In this document: positions 7,136-13,111 of the stretch, piece after piece | How the letters are laid out: every line of letters starts with the position of its first letter | Numbering within the stretch: the first letter of the stretch is position 1 | Assembly: GCA_902470915.1 (NCBI GenBank) | Contig: CABRIB010000056.1 | Coordinates: 1 to 13,562 of the forward strand | Length of the DNA stretch: 13,562 nt | Direction: 5' to 3' | Origin: an uncultured Collinsella sp. | Lineage (GTDB): Bacteria; Actinomycetota; Coriobacteriia; Coriobacteriales; Coriobacteriaceae | Translations under genes and position numbers: made by a program | The notes under the pieces: generated by a model | The model's database searches: none | The model's input: the letters and a program-made list of their open reading frames with translations, nothing else | Told to the model about the DNA's origin: nothing

Positions 7136-7910
7136 CGGAGCCCTCACCGCCCATCATGGCAACGACCTCCATAATGCGGTCGAAGAACTCTCGGCGGTCG
7201 GTGTCGCCGCGGCGCAGCTCGGTGAAGATCTTGCCGTCGCGGATAAACAGCACACGGCTCGTGTAGCTGGCGGCAAAGCTATCGTGCGTGACCATGAGCA
7301 CGGTAGCGCGTAGGCGGCGGTTAAGGGCCTCCAGGCTCTCGAGCAGCAGGCGAGCGCTCTTGGAATCGAGGGCGCCGGTGGGCTCGTCGGCCATGATCAT
7401 GGTGGGGTCGGTGACGAGCGCGCGAGCCGCGGCAACGCGCTGCTGCTGGCCGCCGGACATCTGGTAGGGATACTTGTCGAGCACCTGACTGATGGACAGG
7501 CGCGCTGCCACATCCTGCACGCGGGTCGAGATCTCTGCCGAGTTTGTGCGGGCAATGGTGAGCGGCAGGGCGATGTTCTCGCGTGCCGTGAGCGTATCGA
7601 GCAGGTTGGAGTCCTGGAAGATAAAGCCGAGCTCCTCGCGGCGAAACTGCGAGAGCTTGGCCTGCTTCATGCGCGTCACGTCCTGCCCGTTGATGCGGAT
7701 CGTGCCGCTCGTGGCGCTATCGATGGTCGACACGCAGTTGAGCAACGTCGACTTGCCCGAGCCCGAAGCGCCCATGATGCCAACAAATTCACCGCGGTTG
7801 ACGGTAAAGCTGACGTCGTTGAGCGCGCGGGTCACGTTGCCCAGCGCTCCATATACTTTTTCGAGATGCGCGACCTCCAGTACCGGGGTCGCCATGTGCG
7901 TGGTTTGCAT
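7125..7910 (-). CDS. BceA-like ABC transporter ATP-binding protein
   Basis: Cytoplasmic ATPase that powers the permease encoded next to it. 261 aa with all the nucleotide-binding motifs: Walker A GASGSGKST (47-55), Q-loop Gln99 in FIFQD, signature MSGGQQQR (151-158), Walker B MIMADEP (171-177) followed by TGALD, and H-loop His209 in VTHD. The MacB/LolD/BceA-type signature SGGQQQR with DEPTGALD supports pairing with an FtsX-like permease. AAAGGA (7917-7922) lies 6 nt before the ATG at 7910. It is first in a two-gene operon and its last 11 nt overlap the permease start. The inverted repeat at 7921-7958 abuts the ribosome binding site and may influence translation or transcription. Confidence 0.95.
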   Translation of the reverse strand: MQTTHMATPVLEVAHLEKVYGALGNVTRALNDVSFTVNRGEFVGIMGASGSGKSTLLNCVSTIDSATSGTIRINGQDVTRMKQAKLSQFRREELGFIFQDSNLLDTLTARENIALPLTIARTNSAEISTRVQDVAARLSISQVLDKYPYQMSGGQQQRVAAARALVTDPTMIMADEPTGALDSKSARLLLESLEALNRRLRATVLMVTHDSFAASYTSRVLFIRDGKIFTELRRGDTDRREFFDRIMEVVAMMGGEGSDAL

Positions 7911-7920
7911 ACCGAGTCCT

Positions 7921-7958
7921 TTCTTGCGATTAGTCTACGGCATCTATAGTCGCAAGAA
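7921..7958 (-). promoter_or_regulatory. Inverted repeat at the ribosome binding site of the ABC operon
   Basis: TTCTTGCGA (7921-7929) and TCGCAAGAA (7950-7958) form a perfect 9-bp inverted repeat with a 20-nt centre. On the minus-strand mRNA the 3' arm runs directly into the AAGGA of the ATPase ribosome binding site. The centre holds TATAGT (7945-7950, + strand) and TATAGA (7943-7948, minus strand), so a promoter for either divergent gene could lie within it. It could be an operator for an unlinked regulator or an mRNA hairpin. Confidence 0.4.
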
Positions 7959-7963
7959 GACGA

Positions 7964-8025
7964 GTCGGCTACCATCGATATGGCTTACGCTTGCCTTACC
8001 GTTGTGTAAGGTACAGGTAGCCGAC
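7964..8025 (+). repeat. Inverted repeat/stem-loop upstream of the NUDIX-Vsr gene
   Basis: GTCGGCTACC (7964-7973) and GGTAGCCGAC (8016-8025) are a perfect 10-bp inverted repeat. Inside it, CCTTAC (7994-7999) pairs with GTAAGG (8006-8011) and CCAT pairs with ATGG around CGAT (7972-7983, an alternative pairing to the outer stem end). No T-run follows on either strand, so it is not a classical terminator. It lies in the divergent gap and ends 33 nt before the TTG start of the fusion gene, so it may be a folded 5' leader of that transcript or an operator. Confidence 0.5.
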
Positions 8026-8058
8026 CTGCCACGTGTTGATATTGAGAGAGGACTCCTG

Positions 8059-9048
8059 TTGAAGACTGTTCATGTTGCCGCTGGGATCATTCGCAAGGAT
8101 GGATCTGATGAGCTGCTTGCCGTGCAGCGCGGCTATGGCGACATGCAGGGACTTTGGGAGTTCCCCGGTGGCAAGCTCATGCGCGGCGAGACACCCGAAG
8201 ACGCCGTGCGACGCGAACTCATGGAAGAGCTGCAGGTCAAAGTCACCAACCTGCGTGATTTCTATACCGTTGAGTACGACTACCCCGATTTCCATCTCTC
8301 GATGGAGTGTTACTACTGCTCGCTGGCCAAAGAGTCTGGCGAGCCCCAGAAACATGACCGCCAGCTTGATATCCGTTGGATTCCGCGCACCTCGCTTGCC
8401 ACGGTGGAATGGATGCCCGCCGACAAGGGGCTTATTGATGCCCTGATTGAACTGAAGGAAGATCGGCTCGAGGCCAATGGCGCCGCCAACGACGCCGAGG
8501 CCGCCACGACCGACGAGCCCGCCACCAAACCCAAGCGCACACCTAAGCGCCGCAGCAAGAAGCGTCCCAAGCCCGGTCTGCTGGACGGCATCGATACCTC
8601 GGACCTCTCCGCTGACGAGCGCGAACTCGTGCGCCGTCGCGCCGCCATCAAAAAGTCCATGAAGGGCAACAAGCGTGCGAACACCAAGCCCGAGCTGCTC
8701 GTACGACAGCGCCTGCGGGCCGCGGGCCTTACGGGCTATCGTTTGGAATGGAAGGTACCCGGCAAGCCCGACATCGCCTTTCCCGGGCGCAAGATCGCCA
8801 TCTTCGTCAACGGCTGCTTTTGGCACCGCTGCCCCAAGTGCAATCCGAGCCAGCCCAAGCGCAACGTTGAGTTTTGGGAGGCAAAGTTCCGTCGCAACGT
8901 CGAGCGCGACCGCGCTGCCGTGGCAGCACTCACTCAAATGGGCTGGACACCCATAACCATCTGGGAATGCGAGCTCAAAAAAGACCGCATCGACGCCACG
9001 ATGGAAAAGGTCATCGAGCAGGTGCGCGCCGCAGAACCGCAGCGCTAG
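8059..9048 (+). CDS. NUDIX (MutT-like) hydrolase - Vsr mismatch endonuclease fusion
   Basis: One uninterrupted frame of 329 aa with two repair domains. Residues 1-133 are a MutT-type NUDIX hydrolase: GLWEFPGGK (31-39) and the NUDIX box running from G38 through E44 to R52-E53 and E56-E57, with the usual Gly near its end replaced by Gln59; WMPADKG (118-124) is the typical C-terminal block. Residues 134-200 are an Ala/acidic then Lys/Arg-rich linker. Residues 203-329 match Vsr, the enzyme that nicks 5' of the T in T:G mismatches left by 5-methylcytosine deamination. Compared with E. coli Vsr, E212 fits E25, D238 fits D51, F254-W255-H256 fit F67-W68-H69, W273 fits W86, and C253, C258, C261 and C304 are the likely zinc ligands; H64 is replaced by N251. 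The TTG at 8059 is chosen because AGGA (8049-8052) is 6 nt upstream and NUDIX homology starts there; the upstream frame is antisense to the ABC gene. No dcm gene is nearby. Confidence 0.9.
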   Translation: MKTVHVAAGIIRKDGSDELLAVQRGYGDMQGLWEFPGGKLMRGETPEDAVRRELMEELQVKVTNLRDFYTVEYDYPDFHLSMECYYCSLAKESGEPQKHDRQLDIRWIPRTSLATVEWMPADKGLIDALIELKEDRLEANGAANDAEAATTDEPATKPKRTPKRRSKKRPKPGLLDGIDTSDLSADERELVRRRAAIKKSMKGNKRANTKPELLVRQRLRAAGLTGYRLEWKVPGKPDIAFPGRKIAIFVNGCFWHRCPKCNPSQPKRNVEFWEAKFRRNVERDRAAVAALTQMGWTPITIWECELKKDRIDATMEKVIEQVRAAEPQR

Positions 9049-9302
9049 GAACGAGCCGTCCACACGCCCCACACAGGCGAGCCACATCCGCGCCACAAAC
9101 CTTAGAAAGCCCTTAAGCTCAAAACCTTTCAAGAGTGTTACTCAATAGCCTTGACCTGCGGTTTCATCGTAACACCAAACCAGGTTAAGCCTTTCTTTAG
9201 CGCTTCTTTGCAGCAGCCGCGCCATAATACTGCCAACGCACGGGACCTAGCAGCACACCCCGTGCGCAACCTTTTGGTGGACATCGAGGAGGCCGCATAA
9301 GC
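9049..9302. other. Intergenic region without a supported gene
   Basis: No convincing ORF or terminator follows the NUDIX-Vsr stop codon. GAGGAGG at 9286-9292 lies 10 nt before the ATG at 9303 and could serve the small ORF there. On the minus strand a frame ends at 9197 with a basic tail (AAAAKKR), but it lacks a good start and family resemblance. Confidence 0.4.
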
Positions 9303-9512
9303 ATGCATTCTTCCAATGACGCAGCACAGCAGCCATCCCTAAAACATGCAGACCTTTTCTCCTTCCCCCCGACACAAAGAGACGGTCTCCTCGACTCCCC
9401 CACCACAAAAGCCAAACGCTCAACCGATCAAAGCCTCAACCTGCAGGCCTCATTGAAAAAGCTCCAGGCGTCGCTAGACAAAGCAGTCCCCAACCAAGCC
9501 CGGGCATACTAG
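9303..9512 (+). CDS. Small hypothetical protein (doubtful)
   Basis: An open frame of 69 codons starting ATG at 9303, preceded by GAGGAGG (9286-9292) at a rather long 10-nt spacing. The product is hydrophilic, with a Gln/Leu/Lys segment near residues 46-62 (SLNLQASLKKLQASLDKAV) that could be a short amphipathic helix. Codon use (AGA, CTA, TCA) is less biased than in neighbouring genes, which weakens the case. I do not recognise a family. It ends about 80 bp before the nested inverted repeat, whose inner terminator could serve it. It may equally be a chance ORF in a gap. Confidence 0.3.
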   Translation: MHSSNDAAQQPSLKHADLFSFPPTQRDGLLDSPTTKAKRSTDQSLNLQASLKKLQASLDKAVPNQARAY

Positions 9513-9590
9513 CCCCCACCAACAAAGCGCCCCTCGCGCCCCATCCTTTCCGCCCCAACGCCACAAGGGTGACGACCTCGAGTAGGTCAA

Positions 9591-9721
9591 CCTGGGAGGG
9601 ACGAGGGCTTAGTTCCCCAATCTTTCCGCAGGGGGCAAAAAGCCTCGCCGCACGAAGTGCGCAGCGAGGCTTTTTGCATGCCCGAGGACGATTGGGGAAC
9701 TAAGCCCTCGTCCCTCCCCGG
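9591..9721. repeat. Long inverted repeat (29-bp perfect arms) enclosing a terminator
   Basis: 9594-9622 and 9690-9718 are perfect reverse complements; the left arm begins GGGAGGGACGAGG and the right arm ends CCTCGTCCCTCCC. After one mismatch the pairing extends by two more base pairs to 9591 and 9721. The 67-bp interior holds the bidirectional terminator at 9635-9677. The arms have no coding content and no terminal transposase. The whole could extrude as a 131-nt cruciform or be a small non-autonomous (MITE-like) insertion that carries a terminator. Confidence 0.85.
9635..9677. terminator. Bidirectional Rho-independent terminator
   Basis: GCAAAAAGCCTCGC (9635-9648) pairs with GCGAGGCTTTTTGC (9664-9677), 14 bp. 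An inner CGCAC/GTGCG stem (9649-9653 with 9657-9661) caps it on a GAA loop, with two bulged bases on the 3' side. A five-A run and a five-T run flank the GC core, so it works on both strands: for the aldolase gene on the minus strand (stop at 9752) and for any + strand transcript from the left. Confidence 0.88.
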
Positions 9722-9751
9722 GATATGTAGCGAGTCGGAGTACCCTTGCTG

Positions 9752-10609
9752 TTACTCTGCTTTGCCCACAGAGTTAAGGTTGGTCATGCGGATCTTAACC
9801 AGCTCGGTGATCTCACGCATGCCCTCCTTGGCCGGCTTCTTGGGATCGAAGCAGGCGGGGTTCTCGGCCATGTAGGCCATGAAGCCCTTGGTGTAGGCCT
9901 GACGCAGCTCGGTGGCGTAGTTAACCTTGCAGATGCCGTTCTTCACAGCCTCGGCAACCTGCTCATCGGGCACACCAGAGGTGCCGTGCAGAACCAGCGG
10001 CACGTCGACGGCGTCGCGGATGGCCTTGACCACGGACTGCTCGATGTGCGGATCGCTCGTGTACACACCGTGGCTGGTGCCAACGCCAATAGCGAGAGAG
10101 GTGCAGCCAGTGCGCTCGACGAACTCCTTGGCCTCGGCAGGATCGGTGTAGGGGCTCTCGCCCTCAACTGCGGGACCGTCGTCCTCCTTGCCGCCAACCT
10201 TACCGAGCTCGGCCTCGACGGGCACGCCCATGGCGCGGCCAGCGTCGGCGACGGACTTGGTCAGGGCGATGTTGTCCTCGAAGGACTCGTGCGAGCCGTC
10301 GATCATGACAGAGGTGTAGCCCGTGCGGAAAGCCTGCATGCAGCGGTCATAGCCATCGCCGTGATCGAGGTGCAGAGCGACGGGCACGGAAGCGCGCTCG
10401 GCAGCAGCCTTGACCATGCCGTAGAAGTAGTCCAGACCAGCGGTCTTGATGGTGCCCGGGGTGGTCTGCATGATGACGGGGGACTTGGTCTCCTCGGCAG
10501 CGGCCAGAACGGCCATAACAAACTCGAGGTTCTCGACGTTGAACGCGCCGACGGCGTAGTGGCCGGCCTGAGCGTCCTTGAGCATCTTTTCGGTGGTAAC
10601 AAGTGCCAT
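9752..10609 (-). CDS. fba: Class II fructose/tagatose-bisphosphate aldolase (GatY/KbaY-type)
   Basis: Zinc-dependent aldolase that reversibly cleaves a ketose 1,6-bisphosphate to dihydroxyacetone phosphate and glyceraldehyde 3-phosphate. 285 aa, the length of E. coli GatY (284). Motifs: GHYAVGAFNVENLE (16-29), HLDHG (80-84, catalytic D82 and zinc ligand H83), SVMIDGSH (100-107), VEAELGKVGGKEDD (131-144), GTSHG (177-181, zinc ligand H180), LHGTSG (207-212, zinc ligand H208) and CKVNYATELR (227-236). The last block resembles tagatose-type aldolases. The open frame reaches 10750, but the ATG at 10609 matches the family start and has GGAGAGGAG (10619-10627) 9 nt upstream. The divergent DeoR regulator at 10944 is a likely controller. 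Substrate (fructose, tagatose or a housekeeping role) is not settled by sequence. Confidence 0.94.
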   Translation of the reverse strand: MALVTTEKMLKDAQAGHYAVGAFNVENLEFVMAVLAAAEETKSPVIMQTTPGTIKTAGLDYFYGMVKAAAERASVPVALHLDHGDGYDRCMQAFRTGYTSVMIDGSHESFEDNIALTKSVADAGRAMGVPVEAELGKVGGKEDDGPAVEGESPYTDPAEAKEFVERTGCTSLAIGVGTSHGVYTSDPHIEQSVVKAIRDAVDVPLVLHGTSGVPDEQVAEAVKNGICKVNYATELRQAYTKGFMAYMAENPACFDPKKPAKEGMREITELVKIRMTNLNSVGKAE

Positions 10610-10666
10610 GAGCGTTTGCTCCTCTCCCTCGCCCGCATCTGGACATCGGGCGTAGTTGTTCACAAG

Positions 10667-10687
10667 GCGTTTTACCTTGCGTTTTAC
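10667..10687 (-). promoter_or_regulatory. Direct repeats, candidate operator of the aldolase gene
   Basis: GCGTTTTAC occurs twice with 12-bp periodicity (10667-10675 and 10679-10687), followed by a partial third GCGTT at 10689-10693. On the minus strand TACAAT (just upstream of the repeats) is a possible -10, without a good -35. The repeats lie between it and the aldolase ribosome binding site. Tandem half-sites spaced by about one helical turn are typical for DeoR-family sugar regulators, and one is encoded divergently. Confidence 0.35.
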
Positions 10688-10815
10688 TGCGTTCATTGTA
10701 TGAAATTCAGCGGCTTTGCACGTGCGAGATATTGAGCCCATGCAGGTCAATACCGTCGTTTTTGAAAAGTAAACGGAAGGAATTTGAGCCGAGTGGACAT
10801 GTTCGATATTGAATT

Positions 10816-10844
10816 TTGAGCGTTCAGCGTCTTTCTTTTATAGA
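10816..10844 (+). promoter_or_regulatory. Candidate promoter of the DeoR-family regulator gene
   Basis: TTGAGC (10816-10821) and TATAGA (10839-10844) are separated by 17 bp. CTTTT-ATAG-AAAAG (10835-10848) overlaps the -10, so a repressor bound there would block it. Transcription would start near 10851, giving a 5' leader of about 93 nt. Confidence 0.55.
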
Positions 10845-10877
10845 AAAGATAAGTAATCGAAAGGTGTTTTCTTACTC

Positions 10878-10900
10878 AAAAAGAAAATGAACGAAAATAG
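10878..10900 (+). promoter_or_regulatory. GAAAAT direct repeats, candidate autoregulatory operator
   Basis: GAAAAT occurs at 10883-10888 and 10893-10898 with 10-bp spacing in an A-rich stretch just downstream of the regulator's promoter; GAAAAG recurs at 10843-10848. On the complementary strand these read as TTTC/TTTTC repeats, similar in style to the TTTC-rich operators of the DeoR-family repressor AgaR. Binding by the adjacent regulator is an inference. Confidence 0.35.
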
Positions 10901-10943
10901 AGTCAACACAATTCCTGCAAATTTAGCCGAGAATGGAGCAAGC

Positions 10944-11747
10944 ATGGCCCAAGCCACCAACCGAGCTTTCGCCGACGAGCGTCGTTCCGCCATCATGGAG
11001 ATGCTCGATCATAATGCCTCGGTGCAGGTAGCAGAGATCGCCCAGACCTTTGGCGTGTCCTCCGTCACCGCCCGCGCCGACCTGGACGCGCTCGCCGAAG
11101 CAGGCAAGCTGCGCCGCACGCACGGCGGTGCCGTATCACTCCACAAACGTCTAACCGTCTCCACGCAGGATCGCCGCATCAATGTCAACGTCGCCGCCAA
11201 GCAGGCCATCGCGCAAAGCGCCATCGAGCTCGTCAATGACGGCGACACGCTGCTCGTCGACTCGGGCACCACGGCGCTCGAGTTCGTCCGGCTCCTCGAT
11301 CAGCGCGACGGTATCACCGTCATCACGGCCGACATTACCATTGCCGATTACATCGACGAGAGCATGCCCTCAGTCGATGTCGTCATGCTGGGCGGGGCGC
11401 TGCGCAAAGGCCATCGTTATTTGTACGGACCGCTCACTATGCAGGCGCTCCAAATGGTCCATGCCGATCTGGCCGTCATGTGCCCCGGCGCCTTTGTCCC
11501 CAGCTGCGGCTTTACGACCGACTTTCCCCAGATGGCCGAGACCAAAACGGCTATGATCACCGCGGCCCATCAAAGCGTCGCCCTCATGGACGCCAGCAAG
11601 GTTAACGGACGCGGCATGTACCGCTTTGCCGAGCTTGCCGATGTCGACTCCATCGTGATGGACCGTGACCCCGACCATGCCGTCGCCACCTCGATCGCCG
11701 AGGCCACTGACAGCTCACGTCCAGCCCTCGTCATCGCCGGCGCTTAA
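10944..11747 (+). CDS. DeoR/GlpR-family transcriptional regulator
   Basis: 267-aa cytoplasmic repressor-type protein. The N-terminal winged helix-turn-helix spans about residues 10-64, with ERRSAIMEMLDHN, QVAEIAQTFGVSSVTARADL and the family-typical LRRTHGGAV (56-64). The C-terminal sensor domain shows DTLLVDSGTTALE (101-113), the DeoRC phosphosugar-binding motif, and MLGGALRKGHRYLYGP further on. The ATG at 10944 is chosen because TGGAG (10934-10938) is 5 nt upstream; an in-frame ATG at 10887 would add 19 non-conserved residues and has no ribosome binding site. It is divergent from the bisphosphate aldolase gene, with repeated A/T-rich half-sites in the shared gap. A phosphorylated sugar such as a tagatose or fructose phosphate is a likely effector, by family precedent. 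Confidence 0.9.
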   Translation: MAQATNRAFADERRSAIMEMLDHNASVQVAEIAQTFGVSSVTARADLDALAEAGKLRRTHGGAVSLHKRLTVSTQDRRINVNVAAKQAIAQSAIELVNDGDTLLVDSGTTALEFVRLLDQRDGITVITADITIADYIDESMPSVDVVMLGGALRKGHRYLYGPLTMQALQMVHADLAVMCPGAFVPSCGFTTDFPQMAETKTAMITAAHQSVALMDASKVNGRGMYRFAELADVDSIVMDRDPDHAVATSIAEATDSSRPALVIAGA

Positions 11748-11752
11748 ACAAA

Positions 11753-11789
11753 AACCACCACAAAGGTGCCTGTCCCCTTTGTGGTGGTT
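11753..11789. terminator. Bidirectional hairpin terminator between convergent genes
   Basis: 11753-11766 pairs perfectly with 11776-11789 (14 bp) around the 9-nt loop TGCCTGTCC. It starts 5 nt after the DeoR stop and 33 nt from the flavodiiron stop. On the minus strand the stem is followed by a T-rich tail (TTTTTGTTT including the stem end), so it terminates the flavodiiron gene well; the + strand tail is weaker. The loop context GTCCC links it to the hairpins at 170-208 and 1516-1555. Confidence 0.8.
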
Positions 11790-11821
11790 GTGATGGTTGA
11801 GCGTCAAAAGTGAACGTGTCG

Positions 11822-12982
11822 CTACTTGGACAGCTCGTCGGCGAGGGCCTCGATCTGAGCGCGCGAGGCGTCGTTGAGCGAGCCCAGCACGGTCACCTTG
11901 TTCTGCGCCAGGGTGATGTCCTTCATGCCCTCGAGCTCCTTGGTCATAACCTTGGCAGCTGCAGGCGCCCAGGAACCGGACTCGACAAGCGCCACGGTGC
12001 GGTTCTGGTAGGCATGCTCGGCGAGCGTGTGGATAAAGGTGCTCATGCACGGGAAGATCTCGCCCTGATAGGTAATGGAGGCGAGCACCAGACGGTCGTA
12101 GCGGAACGCGTCCTCAACGGCCTCGGCCATGTCGTCGCGAGCCAGGTCGAAGACGGAGACCTTCTGGCCGCGAGCCTCGAGTGCCGCGGCGAGCTCCTCG
12201 ACGGCAGCCTTCAGATGGCCGTAGACGCTCGCGTAGGCAATCGTGATGCCCTCGTCCTCGGGCTGATAGCTCGACCAGGTGTTGTAGGTGTCGAGGTAGT
12301 AGCCCAGGTTCTCGGCCAGCACGGGGCCGTGGAGCGGGCAGATGATCTGGATGTCCAGATCGGCAGCCTTCTTGAGCACGGCCTGCACAAACTTGCCGAA
12401 CTTGCCGACGATACCAAAGTAGTAACGGCGCGCCTCGCAGGCCCACCCTTCCGGATCCTCGATGTCGTTGGCGCCGAACTTGCCAAAGCCGTCAGCGCTA
12501 AAGAGCACCTTGTCGGTGGCCTCGTAGGAAAAGAGTACCTCGGGCCAGTGCACATTGGGGGCGCCGACAAACGTCAGGCTGTGGCCGCCCAAGTCGAGCA
12601 CGTCACCCTCCTTGACGACCATCTTGCGCTCGGGGTAATCGGTGCCAAAGTAGTTGACCATCATGCGGAAGGCACCCATGCTCGCCACGATCTGGGCCTG
12701 AGGATAGCACTCCATAAAGGCGGCGATGCCAGCGGAGTGATCGGGCTCCATGTGGTGGACGACCAGGTAATCGGGTGTGCGACCGTCGAGCACGGCCTCG
12801 ATGTTGCCGAGCCACTCGTCAACAAAACCGCCGTCGACCGAATCGGCGACAGCGATCTTCTCGCCCAAGATAACGTAGCTGTTGTATGCCATACCGTTCT
12901 CGGACACATCGTACTGGCCCTCGAACAGGTCAATGTCGTGATCGTCGACGCCAACGTAGCGGATATCCTTGGTGATCTCCAT
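11822..12982 (-). CDS. fprA: Class A flavodiiron protein (A-type flavoprotein; O2/NO reductase)
   Basis: Reduces O2 to water and/or NO to N2O in the cytoplasm, protecting anaerobes; needs an electron donor such as rubredoxin that is not encoded nearby. 386 aa, normal for the two-domain class A form. The metallo-beta-lactamase-like domain (about 1-245) carries the diiron ligands: H77-x-E79-x-D81-H82 in VVHHMEPDHSAG, H145 in GAPNVHWPE, D164 in FSADGFGKFG and H218 in CPLHGPV. The flavodoxin domain (about 246-386) starts IAYASVYGHLKAAVEEL and has the loop SITYQGEIFPCM. The open frame extends to 13039, but the ATG at 12982 is chosen: AGGAGG (12992-12997) is 9 nt upstream and homology starts there. 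It has its own promoter downstream of the LacI-type gene. No C-terminal rubredoxin or flavin reductase extension is present. Confidence 0.95.
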   Translation of the reverse strand: MEITKDIRYVGVDDHDIDLFEGQYDVSENGMAYNSYVILGEKIAVADSVDGGFVDEWLGNIEAVLDGRTPDYLVVHHMEPDHSAGIAAFMECYPQAQIVASMGAFRMMVNYFGTDYPERKMVVKEGDVLDLGGHSLTFVGAPNVHWPEVLFSYEATDKVLFSADGFGKFGANDIEDPEGWACEARRYYFGIVGKFGKFVQAVLKKAADLDIQIICPLHGPVLAENLGYYLDTYNTWSSYQPEDEGITIAYASVYGHLKAAVEELAAALEARGQKVSVFDLARDDMAEAVEDAFRYDRLVLASITYQGEIFPCMSTFIHTLAEHAYQNRTVALVESGSWAPAAAKVMTKELEGMKDITLAQNKVTVLGSLNDASRAQIEALADELSK

Positions 12983-12998
12983 CAGGCAAAGCCTCCTA

Positions 12999-13028
12999 GA
13001 TAGACAAAAGAACCCGTCTATCATAGCA
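12999..13028 (-). promoter_or_regulatory. Extended -10 promoter and overlapping palindrome upstream of the flavodiiron gene
   Basis: On the minus strand TGCTATGAT (13028-13020) is an extended -10 element; no good -35 is seen. GATAGAC (12999-13005) and GTCTATC (13016-13022) form a 7-bp inverted repeat with a 10-nt centre, covering the -10, the likely start site and reaching to 1 nt from the AGGAGG ribosome binding site. This is suited to repression, or to an mRNA hairpin limiting ribosome access. Confidence 0.5.
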
Positions 13029-13111
13029 CTCGGCTGCATCCCAACAGCTATCTGCCGGCATCCTTACCGTTTGTTATCCAAACGCAGCAACGCGCCGTTT
13101 ACCTGCGCAAA

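Noticed and set aside
7492..8058. Upstream extension of the NUDIX-Vsr frame (to an ATG at 7492)
   Set aside because: The extension is antisense to the ABC ATPase and crosses the divergent gap; the TTG at 8059 has a proper ribosome binding site and matches the NUDIX domain start.
7996..9132. 378-codon minus-strand frame over the NUDIX-Vsr gene
   Set aside because: Antisense to two conserved domains; its own product shows no recognisable family.
9197..9415. Minus-strand 72-codon ORF
   Set aside because: Cys-rich, no good ribosome binding site or family; only its basic C-terminal tail looks protein-like, so it is mentioned as a finding and not annotated as a gene.
11810..13003. 397-codon + strand frame over the flavodiiron gene
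   Set aside because: Antisense shadow of a gene with all diiron ligands present.
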